Position numbers and translations under genes: made by a program
In this document: positions 27,750 through 36,218 of the stretch, one piece after another
Layout: each line of letters starts with the position of its first letter
Position numbering within the stretch: the stretch's first letter is position 1
From: Paraburkholderia hospita
GTDB taxonomy: Bacteria; Pseudomonadota; Gammaproteobacteria; Burkholderiales; Burkholderiaceae
Reading direction: 5' to 3'
Length of the DNA: 64,000 nucleotides
Assembly (NCBI RefSeq): GCF_002902965.1
Contig: NZ_CP026107.1
Location: forward strand, 2,294,001-2,358,000
The notes under the pieces: generated by a model
Told to the model about the DNA's origin: nothing
The model's input: only the letters and a program-made list of their open reading frames with translations
Databases searched by the model: none

Positions 27750-28811
27750 GTGCAATACGACGAACAGAAAGTGCAGGACTTCATGGAGCGCATGGTTGGA
27801 GAGTTCGGCGCGGTCGCCTCGGCGCCGCTGATCGCGCTGGGCGACCGGCTCGGCCTGTACAAGGCGATGACCGAACAGGGCTGGATGACCTCGGAACAGG
27901 TCGCCGACCGCGCCGGCCTCGCCGAGCGATACGTGCGCGAATGGCTTGCGGCGCAGGCCGCATCGGGCTTCATCCGCTACGATGCCGAAACCGCCCGCTA
28001 CCAGCTCGAAAACGAAATGGCGATGTGCTTTGCCGAAGAAGGCAGCCCGACGTTCATTCCGGGTTTCGCCGACTGCGCCGAAGCGATGTTCCGCAGCCTG
28101 CCCAAGCTCGAAGGCGCATTTCGCACGGGGCTGGGCGTCGGGTGGCATCAGCATCATCCATCGCTGTTCAAGGGCACAGAGCGATTCTTTCGTCCAGGCT
28201 ATGCGGCGCATCTGGTCGACGAGTGGATTCCGGCTTTAATCGGTGTCGAAGCCATACTCAAGGGACGCGGCGCGAAAGTCGCGGATGTTGGCTGCGGCCA
28301 CGGCATATCGACGATGCTGATGGCGCAGGCGTATCCGGAGGCGACCTTCGTCGGCTTCGACTATCACGAACCGTCCGTGCAGCGAGCACGAGAACTCGCG
28401 GATGAATCGGGTCTCAGCGAGCGCGTCACGTTCGAAATGGCAAGCGCACAGCAATACCCAGGAAGCGACTACGATCTCGTCGCATTCTTCGATTGCCTGC
28501 ACGACATGGGCGACCCGACGGGCGCGGCGGCCCATGTGTTGCAATCGCTGAAGCCCGAGGGCACGTGGATGATCGTCGAGCCCTTTGCGAACGACCGGCT
28601 CGAAGACAATCTCAACCCTATAGGGCGTGTGTTTTATTCGGCATCGACGATGATCTGCACGGGCGCGTCGTTGTCGCAGGAAGGCAGAAAAGCGCTCGGC
28701 GCGCAGGCGGGCGAAGCGCGGCTCAGGGAAGTCGTGACTGAGGGCGGCTTCACGCGTTTCAGGCGCGCGACGCAAACGCCGTTCAATCTGGTTTTTCAGG
28801 CGCAGGCCTGA
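27750..28811 (+). CDS. SAM-dependent methyltransferase with N-terminal winged helix (Rv2258c-like)
   Basis: The 353-residue protein begins with GTG at 27750 after GGGAGG. Residues about 20-100 form a winged-helix dimerisation domain (LGDRLGLYKAMTEQGWMTSEQVAD, YVREWLAAQAASGFI). Residues about 150-350 form a class I methyltransferase with SAM motif VADVGCGHGIST and acidic FVGFDYHEPSV. This two-part build is shared with O-methyltransferases and Rv2258c-like enzymes acting on small hydrophobic or phenolic substrates. It is divergent from MarR, which may sense the substrate. Confidence 0.88.
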   Translation: MQYDEQKVQDFMERMVGEFGAVASAPLIALGDRLGLYKAMTEQGWMTSEQVADRAGLAERYVREWLAAQAASGFIRYDAETARYQLENEMAMCFAEEGSPTFIPGFADCAEAMFRSLPKLEGAFRTGLGVGWHQHHPSLFKGTERFFRPGYAAHLVDEWIPALIGVEAILKGRGAKVADVGCGHGISTMLMAQAYPEATFVGFDYHEPSVQRARELADESGLSERVTFEMASAQQYPGSDYDLVAFFDCLHDMGDPTGAAAHVLQSLKPEGTWMIVEPFANDRLEDNLNPIGRVFYSASTMICTGASLSQEGRKALGAQAGEARLREVVTEGGFTRFRRATQTPFNLVFQAQA

Positions 28812-28871
28812 ACGGCCCATATGGAATCAGCCGGGCGCGCATGCACGCCCGGCTTGTGCGGTTGCGCCGGC

Positions 28872-29105
28872 TTACTGCGACATCGCCCCCGACGCCGGAT
28901 GATCCATTCCCATCGCGTCGTGCTTCTTCATCTTGTCGCTCTTCTTCATCGAATCGTGCGACATGTTGTCCTTTTTCATCGCGTCGTGCGACATGCTGTC
29001 TTTGCTCATCGCATCGTTTGCCATCGCGCCGCTTGCTTGCGCGAATGCAGCCGTCGTGCCTAACGCCATCGCTGCTGCGAATACTGCCGTCATCAGTCGT
29101 TTCAT
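28872..29105 (-). CDS. Exported pentapeptide MxKDx repeat protein
   Basis: The 77-residue protein has a signal peptide (MKRLMTAVFAAAMALGTTAAFAQ). The mature part is built of Met-x-Lys/His-Asp-x-type five-residue repeats (AMSKDSMSHDAMKKDNMSH and so on), rich in Met, His, Asp and Lys. Proteins of this kind are small, periplasmic and of unknown function; Met/His/Asp richness suggests metal binding or sacrificial methionine oxidation. It lies 68 bases downstream of the sulfite-oxidase-like gene in the same direction and probably belongs to the SigF-controlled operon. Confidence 0.88.
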   Translation of the reverse strand: MKRLMTAVFAAAMALGTTAAFAQASGAMANDAMSKDSMSHDAMKKDNMSHDSMKKSDKMKKHDAMGMDHPASGAMSQ

Positions 29106-29173
29106 TGCTCATCTCCTTGCTGGGTTGAAATTGGTATCCGGCATGACCGGAACCGGAAAAAGAAGAACTGCGC

Positions 29174-29950
29174 TCAGGAACCGCCGAACCAGTTGTAGCC
29201 CTGATCGACCCAATAGCCGCCGGGATAGGTATTGGTAACGAAGATCTCGACGATATGCTTCGGGTTCTTGTAGCCGAGCTTGGTCGGCATCCGTAGCTTC
29301 ATCGGGTAGCCGTATTTCGCAGGCAAACGCTCGCCGTCGTATTCGAACGTGAGCAAGGTCTGCGGATGCAGCGCCGTCGGCATGTCGATGCTCTCGTAGT
29401 AGTCGTCGGCGCAGCGAAAGCCGACATACTTCGCGCTCGTATCCGCCCCGACGCGGCGCAGGAACTCCGCGAACGGCGTGCCGCCCCAGCGTCCGATTGC
29501 GCTCCACCCTTCCACGCAGATATGCCGCGTGATCTGCTCCGCGTGCGGCAGCGCGTACAACTCGGGCAGCGTCCACACGCGTTGCCCTGTCACGAGACCG
29601 CTGACCTTCAGCCGATAGTCGCTGCCGTTCACTTCGGGCACGTCGTCGATGCCGTAGAACGCATTGAACGGAAAGGGCCGCGTGAGTTGCGCTTCGGTGT
29701 AGGTCGGCGCGAGCTGGTTCGGATCGAACAGGAACGCCTGCGCGCGATCGTTCAGCCGTGAGACGGCAGTCAGAAATGCGTTGACCGATTTGTCGTCGGT
29801 GATCGAGCAGCCTGTGAGCAGCGACAGGCCGCCCAAGGTCAACAGGCGCTTGCCGAACAGACGGCGCGAAGGCATGTCCAGTTCGCGGCGCGCATCCGCG
29901 AGAATCGCTGCGCGGTCGAGCTTGATGATGGGTTTGTCGTCGGTCTTCAT
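29174..29950 (-). CDS. Tat-exported molybdopterin oxidoreductase (sulfite oxidase/MsrP fold)
   Basis: The 258-residue protein has the SUOX-type molybdopterin domain: DYRLKVSGLVTG, the cofactor cysteine C145 in RHICVEGWSAIGRWGG, and KYGYPMKLRMPTKLGYKNPKHI. The N-terminal SRRLFGK (28-34) fits a twin-arginine motif. It is followed by a hydrophobic stretch and a lipobox-like LLTGC with C48, so a Tat-exported membrane-anchored lipoprotein is likely. With the neighbouring cytochrome b as electron donor this resembles the MsrPQ methionine-sulfoxide repair pair, or a sulfite oxidase. It follows the cytochrome gene by 20 bases. Confidence 0.87.
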   Translation of the reverse strand: MKTDDKPIIKLDRAAILADARRELDMPSRRLFGKRLLTLGGLSLLTGCSITDDKSVNAFLTAVSRLNDRAQAFLFDPNQLAPTYTEAQLTRPFPFNAFYGIDDVPEVNGSDYRLKVSGLVTGQRVWTLPELYALPHAEQITRHICVEGWSAIGRWGGTPFAEFLRRVGADTSAKYVGFRCADDYYESIDMPTALHPQTLLTFEYDGERLPAKYGYPMKLRMPTKLGYKNPKHIVEIFVTNTYPGGYWVDQGYNWFGGS

Positions 29951-29970
29951 GTCGTGTCCTCGGGCGGAAA

Positions 29971-30609
29971 TCAGCGGCCGCGCAACATGGTCAGGAGCGA
30001 GCGCGGCACGAGCGCGACCATCGCGACATGCACGACGACGAACGCCGCCATCACAGCCATCGCGCAGAAGTGAACGATGCGCGCGTTGTCATAGCCGCCC
30101 ATCAGCTCGCGCAACAGCGGAAACTGGACCGACTTCCAGATCGCAAGCCCCGACAGCACGAGCACCACGAGATCGACGATCACGACGAGATACGCGAGCT
30201 TCTGCACCGCGTTGTACTGGCGCAAATCTGTGTGAGCGAGCTTGCCGCTCAATGCGGCGAGGAAGTCGCGCAGCACGGCGCGCGGCGAGATCGGGAAGAA
30301 CTTCGCGACGAGGCGCCCGCTTGCGATGTTCAGCGCGAGATACAGGATGCCGTTGAACACCAGCAGCCACATCGCCGCGAAGTGCCATTGCAGCGCGCCG
30401 CCAAGCCAGCCGCCGAGGGTAATAGACGGTGGAATCACGATGTTGTGAAACACCGGCGACGCGTCATAGATGCGCCAGCCCGAGAACATCATCACGAGTG
30501 CGGCGAAAGCATTGAGCCAATGCGTGATGCGCAGCCAGATCGGATGAATCGGTGCATTGCGCGGTGCGGTTTCGGGTGCCGGAGTGAGGGTCGCTTTCAT
30601 CGTGTCCAT
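29971..30609 (-). CDS. Cytochrome b561-type membrane protein
   Basis: The 212-residue protein has four or more hydrophobic helices with haem-ligand histidines in PIHPIWLRITHWLNAFAALV, WHFAAMWLLVF and VHFCAMAVMAAFVVVHV, as in the Ni-Fe hydrogenase/thiosulfate-reductase cytochrome b family. It probably passes quinol electrons to the periplasmic molybdoenzyme encoded next. ATG 30609 was chosen because the SigF-type promoter at 30642-30667 would start transcription at about 30635, too late for the upstream ATG at 30636. Confidence 0.87.
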   Translation of the reverse strand: MDTMKATLTPAPETAPRNAPIHPIWLRITHWLNAFAALVMMFSGWRIYDASPVFHNIVIPPSITLGGWLGGALQWHFAAMWLLVFNGILYLALNIASGRLVAKFFPISPRAVLRDFLAALSGKLAHTDLRQYNAVQKLAYLVVIVDLVVLVLSGLAIWKSVQFPLLRELMGGYDNARIVHFCAMAVMAAFVVVHVAMVALVPRSLLTMLRGR

Positions 30610-30641
30610 GTCGATCACCATGACGGTCTGATACACGTCAA

Positions 30642-30667
30642 TTCGTCAGGGACACGGGATTGGTTAC
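30642..30667 (-). promoter_or_regulatory. SigF-type ECF promoter for the cytochrome b561-molybdoenzyme operon
   Basis: Read on the minus strand, TGTAACC-N16-CGAATT is seen (GTAACC 30667-30662, CGAA 30645-30642). It is identical in boxes and spacing to the divergent promoter at 30725-30750. This matches the GTAACC-N16-CGAA element that I recall for Caulobacter SigF. Confidence 0.75.
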
Positions 30668-30724
30668 AGCATCGCGTGCTTTTTCGAGCAATTCACTCCG
30701 CTCGCGAAAAAATTTCGCACACGT

Positions 30725-30750
30725 GTAACCAGAAACGGTGAAACGACGAA
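30725..30750 (+). promoter_or_regulatory. SigF-type ECF promoter for the sigma factor/anti-sigma operon
   Basis: GTAACC (30725-30730), 16 bases, CGAA (30747-30750), with the same flanks as the divergent copy (T before, TT after). It is 172 bases before the sigma factor ATG, implying autoregulation. Confidence 0.75.
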
Positions 30751-30921
30751 TTAACCCGGTAAAGGAGGCGGGTGACGACGATGGACGACGACCGCGCTAT
30801 AGTGGCGCATCACGGCTTCGGCTGTGCCGAAACGCTCGATCTGAAGCTCAGCGCCCCGCTCGCCGCGGCAGCGAGCCACGTGCACGTCTCGTCGTCTCGC
30901 CGTCCTGCCAATAAGGGAGTC

Positions 30922-31470
30922 ATGTTGCAAGAAGCGGAAAGCCGCCTGAAAGCGTTGTTCGTTCGCGGTCTCGACGGCGATGCCGACGCTTATCGCAGCT
31001 TTCTGCAGGCACTCACGCGGCACCTGCGCGGCTTTCTGCGCAGACGCATTCCGAACTATCGCGACGACGTCGAAGACCTCGTCCAGGAGATTCTGCTCGC
31101 GGTGCACAATGCGCGTCACACCTATCGTCCGGACGAACCGCTGACTGCGTGGCTGCACGCGATCGCCCGCTACAAGCTGATGGATTTCTTCCGCTCGCGC
31201 GCACGCCGCGAATCCCTGAACGATCCGCTCGACGACTACGCCGAGCTGCTCGCCGACACCGACGACGAACCCGCCCAGGCGCGCCACGACATCGGCAAGC
31301 TGCTCGAACATCTGCCCGACAAGCAGCGGCTGCCCATCGTTCACATGAAGCTCGAAGGCCTGTCGGTGACGGAGACGGCGCGCATCACGGGCCTGTCCGA
31401 ATCGGCCGTGAAGGTCGGCGTGCACAGGGGTCTCAAGGCGCTGTCCGCGCTCATTCGGGGGCTGCGATGA
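30922..31470 (+). CDS. sigF: ECF sigma factor, SigF-like
   Basis: The 182-residue protein has sigma region 2 (about 20-85; [35 protein letters not shown]) and region 4 (about 125-178; [23 protein letters not shown] and [19 protein letters not shown]). ATG 30922 has GGGAG just upstream and starts [13 protein letters not shown]. It overlaps the next gene by four bases (ATGA), so the sigma factor and its membrane regulator are made together. It faces a redox-repair operon with the same promoter motif. The symbol follows the Caulobacter SigF/NrsF pair by analogy. Confidence 0.92.
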   Translation: MLQEAESRLKALFVRGLDGDADAYRSFLQALTRHLRGFLRRRIPNYRDDVEDLVQEILLAVHNARHTYRPDEPLTAWLHAIARYKLMDFFRSRARRESLNDPLDDYAELLADTDDEPAQARHDIGKLLEHLPDKQRLPIVHMKLEGLSVTETARITGLSESAVKVGVHRGLKALSALIRGLR

Positions 31471-32108
31471 AGACCGACGATCTCATTGGCCTGCTGTCGA
31501 ACCAGGTGACGCGTATCGAGCGCGGCGCTGTTGCGCGCCGCTTCACCAAAGCGCTGCTGCTCGGCGCGTTGGGCTCGCTGATCCTGATGAGCGTGGTGTT
31601 CGGCGTGCGGCACGATCTGGGCAGCGTCGCGCGCACCACCATCTTCTGGGCGAAGATGGCATATCCGCTTGCGATCGCGGTGGGCGCGATGCTCGCCGTG
31701 ATGCGGCTCGGCCGACCGGGCGCGCGTGCGGGCTATTCGTGGGCGATCATCGCGTTGCCGTTTGTCGCGGTGTGGATCGCGAGCATGATGGTGCTCGACA
31801 GCGCGGCGCCCGGCACGCGCTTGCCGATCGTGCTCGGTCATACGTGGCGCACGTGCCCGTTCAATATCGTGCTGCTGTCGGTGCCGACGTTTCCTGCCGT
31901 GTTCTGGGCCGTCAAGTCCCTTGCGCCGACGCAGTTGCGGCTCGCGGGTGCCGTCGCCGGGCTGCTTGCGAGTTCCACTGCGACGATCGTGTATTGCCTG
32001 CATTGCCCGGAGATGAGCCCGGCGTTCTGGAGCGTGTGGTACGCGATCGGGATGTTGCTGCCCGCGGGCATCGGCGCGTGGCTGGGGCCGAAGCTGTTGC
32101 GCTGGTAG
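31467..32108 (+). CDS. nrsF: NrsF-family (DUF1109) membrane anti-sigma factor
   Basis: The 213-residue protein has a short cytoplasmic N-terminus and about six membrane helices, as expected for DUF1109/NrsF, which sequesters SigF at the membrane. Cys130 (HTWRTCPFN) and Cys177/Cys180 ([14 protein letters not shown]) lie at almost the positions of the two cysteines that I recall as necessary in the Caulobacter protein (about 131 and 181), so redox or metal sensing is plausible. Its ATG overlaps the sigma factor stop. Confidence 0.9.
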   Translation: MKTDDLIGLLSNQVTRIERGAVARRFTKALLLGALGSLILMSVVFGVRHDLGSVARTTIFWAKMAYPLAIAVGAMLAVMRLGRPGARAGYSWAIIALPFVAVWIASMMVLDSAAPGTRLPIVLGHTWRTCPFNIVLLSVPTFPAVFWAVKSLAPTQLRLAGAVAGLLASSTATIVYCLHCPEMSPAFWSVWYAIGMLLPAGIGAWLGPKLLRW

Positions 32109-32140
32109 TGAAGGCGTGGGGAACAAGCTTTCGACGAGGC

Positions 32141-33292
32141 TCAGGCTTCGAGGTCGTCACCTTCGGCGACGGCAGGCCCGATATAGTGCGCGCGAGGACG
32201 CAACAGGCTGCCGCTCGTCATCTGTTCGATGGAGTGCGCGGCCCACCCTACGCTTCTCGCGATCGCGAACAGCGCGAAGGCCGCGTCTCTTTGCAGCTCA
32301 CAATGCTCGACGAGTGCGGCAAGCGCAATATCGATAGTGGGCTGCATGCCCGTCGAGGTGTCCACGCAAGCGATCAACTCGCCCGTCGTTTGCGACGGCG
32401 CTAACATCGACAGCAGACAGGCTGCTCGCGGATCGCCTTGCGGGTAAAGCTCGTGTCCAAAACCGGGTAACGACTTGTTATCGGCGAGCCGGCGTCGCAC
32501 GGTCTGCTCGGCTCCCGAATTGCGCGCATCGTCGATCAACGCATGCACTCGTGTAATCGCGTCGCCGTGCAACGGCCCGGAGAACGCGGCAAGTCCCGCC
32601 AGCATGCACGCACCAAGCGAAGCCCCCGTCGACGCAGCAACACGGGCAGCAAACGCCGAGCTGGTCAGTTCCTGATCCGCGAGCAGCACGAGCGTCCGGC
32701 GCAAAAGCTCCGCGTGCCGCTCAGCCCGCCATGCACGAGCGATGCGCAGATGCAGCGGCCCCTCGTCCGAATCGAGCCCGACAAAAGCACTCGCGAGATG
32801 GCCGACCAATCCGGCCGCGTCCTCATGCATGCGCTCGACGTCCAGCGCATGAACCGATCCGCCCTCAGCCGCCGCCATGCTCATTGCGGCAAAGACACGC
32901 GCTCTTGCGGAACCTTCCATCCTGACCGGTTGGGAAGCCGGAAAGCGGGGCCGTTCGGCCGAGTCCCACAACAGTTCCGCGGCTTCCTCCAGTGTCGCGG
33001 TCGCGGCCATTTGAATCGCGTCCTTGCCGCGGTAATACAGCCTGCCACGAACGATGGTCGAGATATGGGTATTGATGATGGGCTCGCCCCACGCCATCGT
33101 GCTCGCCGCGATGTTCTTGCGCGCGCGTCCAAGGTCGCGCTTCTTCATCAGCATCGAAATATCCGACGCGCGATACAGCTTGCGGCTGATGTGATCCGGG
33201 TCCCAGCGCACCTCGATCTGACCGCGGCTGACATAGGCGTATAGCGTCTGCTTGCGCACGCCGAGCGCCGCGCACGCCTCCTCCTGTGTCAT
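32141..33292 (-). CDS. Citrate synthase-family enzyme with N-terminal helix-turn-helix
   Basis: The protein is 383 residues long. Residues 1-50 form an excisionase/MerR-like HTH (MTQEEACAALGVRKQTLYAYVSRG). The rest is a small citrate-synthase domain with GPLHGDA (His242), PGFGHELYPQGDPRA (His280) and TIDIALA (Asp321), which retain the usual His-His-Asp catalytic set. Such proteins are annotated as citrate/2-methylcitrate synthases of unknown substrate. ATG 33292 leaves the palindrome 33306-33322 upstream as a regulatory site; a TTG start at 33322 is possible. It is divergent from a GudP-like transporter. Confidence 0.85.
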   Translation of the reverse strand: MTQEEACAALGVRKQTLYAYVSRGQIEVRWDPDHISRKLYRASDISMLMKKRDLGRARKNIAASTMAWGEPIINTHISTIVRGRLYYRGKDAIQMAATATLEEAAELLWDSAERPRFPASQPVRMEGSARARVFAAMSMAAAEGGSVHALDVERMHEDAAGLVGHLASAFVGLDSDEGPLHLRIARAWRAERHAELLRRTLVLLADQELTSSAFAARVAASTGASLGACMLAGLAAFSGPLHGDAITRVHALIDDARNSGAEQTVRRRLADNKSLPGFGHELYPQGDPRAACLLSMLAPSQTTGELIACVDTSTGMQPTIDIALAALVEHCELQRDAAFALFAIARSVGWAAHSIEQMTSGSLLRPRAHYIGPAVAEGDDLEA

Positions 33293-33305
33293 CCAGTTCT
33301 TCACG

Positions 33306-33322
33306 TTGATTGACTCAATCAA
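33306..33322. promoter_or_regulatory. Perfect 17-base palindrome (operator candidate)
   Basis: TTGATTGACTCAATCAA is a perfect palindrome around a single C. It lies between the HTH-citrate synthase ATG (13 bases away) and the transporter ATG at 33412, in the control region shared by both divergent operons. The HTH of the synthase itself is one possible ligand. Confidence 0.6.
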
Positions 33323-33411
33323 GGTTGACGGTCATGGGTGCCGCCGGTTTAATGCAAAACATAAACACACAAAAAAATCCGCACGACGCGCGCACCAAGG
33401 AGGAGATATCG

Positions 33412-34779
33412 ATGGCTTCAGACCGAACGACCCAGTATATATCGACGGCATCGGAGCGCATGACGCGCACGCGCTACTCGATCCTCGCGACGATCCTGCT
33501 GCTGGCGACGGTCGCCTATGCGGACCGCGCGATCCTGTCGATTGCAGGGCCCGGCATCGCGAAGGAATTCGGCCTGAATCACGTGCAGTTGGGCTATGTG
33601 CTGTCGGCATTCAGTTGGGCGTATGTGGTGGGTCAGATTCCAGGCGGCCTGCTGCTCGACCGGTTCGGCACCAAGAAGATGTATGGCGCGACGCTCATTC
33701 TGTGGTCGATCGCGACCATGCTGGTCGGCTTCATCGGCAACGTCACGTCGGATGTCTCCGTTGCGCTTGCGCTGCTGTTTGCGCTGCGCTTCGCGCTCGG
33801 CCTGATCGAGGCACCGAGCTTCCCGGCGAACGGCCGCGTCGCGGTCATGTGGTTCCCGAAGGAAGAGCGCGGGCTCGCGACATCGCTGTTCGCTTCCGCT
33901 TCCTACTTCGCGGTGGCGATCTTCTCGCCTTTCGCCGGCTGGCTCACGGCGAAGTTCGGCTGGCCCTCGCCGTTCATTGCGCTTGGACTCATCGGCATTG
34001 CAGCGGCTGGGCTGTGGGCCGTCGTCATGCACGAACCGCGCAACCATCCGCGCGTATCGTCGAGCGAGCTCGATCACATCATTGCGGGCGGCGCGATGAT
34101 CGACATCGACTCGAAACACGAACTGCAGGCACGCCCCGCCGTGTCGTGGGCGCTCGTACGGACGCTGCTCGGCAACCGGATGCTGTGGTGCTCGTATATC
34201 GGCCAGTACTGCACCATCGCGCTGAGCTATTTCTTCATCACGTGGTTCCCGATCTATCTCGTGCAGGCACGCGGCATGAACGTCATGGAAGCGGGTTTCG
34301 CAACGATGATTCCCGCCGTGTCCGGCTTTCTCGGCGGCATTGCGGGCGGCGTGATCTCCGACATGCTCATCCGTCACGGCTGGAGCGTTTCGTGGGCGCG
34401 CAAGACGCCGTATATCGTCGGCATGCTGGTGGGCTGCTGCCTTGTGCTGTCCGCCTTCACCGAGAGCAATGTCCTGATCGTGCTGTTGATGACGCTCGCG
34501 TTCTTCGGCAAAGGCACTGCCGCGGGCGCGGGCACGTGGGCGATCGTCAGCGACACGGCGCCGCGCGAAGCGGTTGGCCTTGCGGGCGCGATCTTCAATT
34601 GCGTCGGCAACATCGGCGGCATCGTCACGCCGATCGCGTTCGGCTACATCGTGCAGGCAACGGGCGGCTATACAGTCGGGCTCTACTTCGTCGCCGCGCA
34701 CTGCCTCGTCGCGGCAGTCGTCTACCTGCTGTTCATGGGCAATATCAAGCGCGTGCAGATGCGCACGCCCGGCACTTAA
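33412..34779 (+). CDS. MFS transporter, anion:cation symporter type (GudP/GarP-like)
   Basis: The 455-residue protein has 12 predicted membrane helices and opens with RYSILATILLLATVAYADRAILSIAGPGIAKEF, closely like glucarate/galactarate permeases. LDRFGTKKMYG is the loop 2-3 MFS motif. It probably imports a sugar acid or other carboxylate by proton symport. AAGGAGGAG precedes ATG 33412. It is 13 bases upstream of the 2-hydroxyacid dehydrogenase gene, and together they look like a carboxylate uptake and reduction operon. Confidence 0.9.
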   Translation: MASDRTTQYISTASERMTRTRYSILATILLLATVAYADRAILSIAGPGIAKEFGLNHVQLGYVLSAFSWAYVVGQIPGGLLLDRFGTKKMYGATLILWSIATMLVGFIGNVTSDVSVALALLFALRFALGLIEAPSFPANGRVAVMWFPKEERGLATSLFASASYFAVAIFSPFAGWLTAKFGWPSPFIALGLIGIAAAGLWAVVMHEPRNHPRVSSSELDHIIAGGAMIDIDSKHELQARPAVSWALVRTLLGNRMLWCSYIGQYCTIALSYFFITWFPIYLVQARGMNVMEAGFATMIPAVSGFLGGIAGGVISDMLIRHGWSVSWARKTPYIVGMLVGCCLVLSAFTESNVLIVLLMTLAFFGKGTAAGAGTWAIVSDTAPREAVGLAGAIFNCVGNIGGIVTPIAFGYIVQATGGYTVGLYFVAAHCLVAAVVYLLFMGNIKRVQMRTPGT

Positions 34780-34792
34780 TGGAAATCAAGCT

Positions 34793-35773
34793 ATGCAACA
34801 ACCGGACACGCTGAAGCCAACCGTACTCAACGCGGCGGAATTGCCCGAGTGGACTAATGCGGAACTCAGAGCGCTTTTCAATGTTCTCGATCTGCCGAAA
34901 GATCCCGACGCCGCCGCTGCGTTTCTGGCGAAGCATGGTCATGAAGTGCGCGGCATTGCGCTACGCAAGACGAAGATCGACGCAGCGTTTCTCGATGCCG
35001 TGCCTGCTGTCGAGATCATTTCGAGCTACAGCGCAGGTCTCGACAATCTGGACGTGCAGGCAACCAGGTCGCGCGGCATCACGATTGAAAACACGTCACA
35101 CATTCTGGCCGAAGACGTCGCGAATGCAGCCGTCGGTCTTGCGCTTGCCGTCACCCGCGATTTCATCAACGCGGACGCCTTCGTCCGTACGGGAACGTGG
35201 CCTGAGCACGGACACTATCTGCTTGGACGTTCGATCTCGCGCATGAAGGTCGGGATCGTCGGACTCGGCACGATTGGGTCCGCAATCGCGAAGCGCCTGC
35301 AAGCATTTGGCTCGAACCTCGCGTATTTCGGCCCGAGCCGGAAATCGGTCGATATTCCGTACTATGACGACGTCGCCCATCTCGCGCGCGATTGCGACAT
35401 GCTGATTCTGACCTGCCCGCTTTCTCCTTCCACGCATCATCTCGTCAATGCAGCCGTGCTCGATGCGCTTGGACCTCGCGGGTATCTCGTGAACATTTCA
35501 CGCGGGCCTGTGGTCGACGAGGCGGCGCTGATTGCCGCTCTGGCGCAAGACGGGATTGCGGGCGCGGCGCTCGATGTTTTCGAGTACGAACCGGTCGTTC
35601 CCGAAGCGCTGATACGCGATCGCAGAGTAGTGTTGACGCCGCATATCGGCTCGGCGACGGACGAAACGCGCCGGAGCATGGCGGAGAACGTCGTCGATAC
35701 GCTTGCCAGGCATTTCGGGCTCCCCGGCCCGCGCGGCAGGCAAATTGACGCTGCCGTCGAAAGTATCGGATGA
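34793..35773 (+). CDS. D-isomer-specific 2-hydroxyacid dehydrogenase (glyoxylate/hydroxypyruvate reductase-like)
   Basis: The 326-residue protein has the NAD-binding fingerprint VGIVGLGTIGSAIAKRL and the catalytic Arg in NISRGPVVDEAAL. Glu is in LDVFEYEPVVPE and His in VVLTPHIGSATDETR, so the Arg-Glu-His set is complete. The fold starts with ALFNVLDLPKDPDAAAAFL and SYSAGLDNLDV. It likely reduces glyoxylate, hydroxypyruvate or a related 2-keto acid. Co-transcribed with the upstream transporter. Confidence 0.9.
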   Translation: MQQPDTLKPTVLNAAELPEWTNAELRALFNVLDLPKDPDAAAAFLAKHGHEVRGIALRKTKIDAAFLDAVPAVEIISSYSAGLDNLDVQATRSRGITIENTSHILAEDVANAAVGLALAVTRDFINADAFVRTGTWPEHGHYLLGRSISRMKVGIVGLGTIGSAIAKRLQAFGSNLAYFGPSRKSVDIPYYDDVAHLARDCDMLILTCPLSPSTHHLVNAAVLDALGPRGYLVNISRGPVVDEAALIAALAQDGIAGAALDVFEYEPVVPEALIRDRRVVLTPHIGSATDETRRSMAENVVDTLARHFGLPGPRGRQIDAAVESIG

Positions 35774-35848
35774 CATTGCCGCCGTCGTTCCAGGATCAGG
35801 CATCGCGAATGCTCAATGCCAAGGCGCTATTGATCCCGGGAGAACGAC

Positions 35849-36121
35849 ATGGCTGAATATGATGGCGAACGCAGCACCGACGAACGGATTCGCGAACGTG
35901 CGTATCAACTTTGGGAGCGGGACGACGATCCCAGGAAACATGCCGACGAGTACTGGGATACGGCACGGCGACAGATCGAAGCCGAGGGCGCGGATGATGC
36001 GCCCGTCGAGCCTCCGATCGAGCAATCCGACAAGCGACAGCTGGAAAGCGAAGACCCGCAGGAAGGTGAAAACCCGAACGGCGATGCTGCAGGCAAGCCG
36101 CGCGCGAAGCGGACGCGGTGA
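35849..36121 (+). CDS. DUF2934 small acidic protein
   Basis: The 90-residue protein has the DUF2934 motif IRERAYQLWERDDDP...HADEYWDTARRQIEAE at residues 14-45. A disordered tail follows, rich in Glu, Asp and Pro and ending basic. GGGAG lies upstream of ATG. Members are small cytoplasmic proteins of unknown function, common in Burkholderiales and rhizobia. It stands alone 75 bases after the dehydrogenase and converges with the arsenic operon. Confidence 0.82.
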   Translation: MAEYDGERSTDERIRERAYQLWERDDDPRKHADEYWDTARRQIEAEGADDAPVEPPIEQSDKRQLESEDPQEGENPNGDAAGKPRAKRTR

Positions 36122-36151
36122 CTAACGCGGAGTGAAATCGTCACGCCGCCG

Positions 36152-36190
36152 TGCAGGTTCTACGTATGCTTGCACCTCGTAGAACCTGCA
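36152..36190. terminator. Convergent hairpin between DUF2934 gene and the arsenic operon
   Basis: TGCAGGTTCTACG (36152-36164) and CGTAGAACCTGCA (36178-36190) form a perfect 13-base stem with a 13-base loop. AAAATAT follows on the plus strand. It is placed between two gene ends, as for a bidirectional terminator. Confidence 0.7.
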
Positions 36191-36218
36191 AAATATCAGG
36201 TCTCCAGCGGACCTGATC

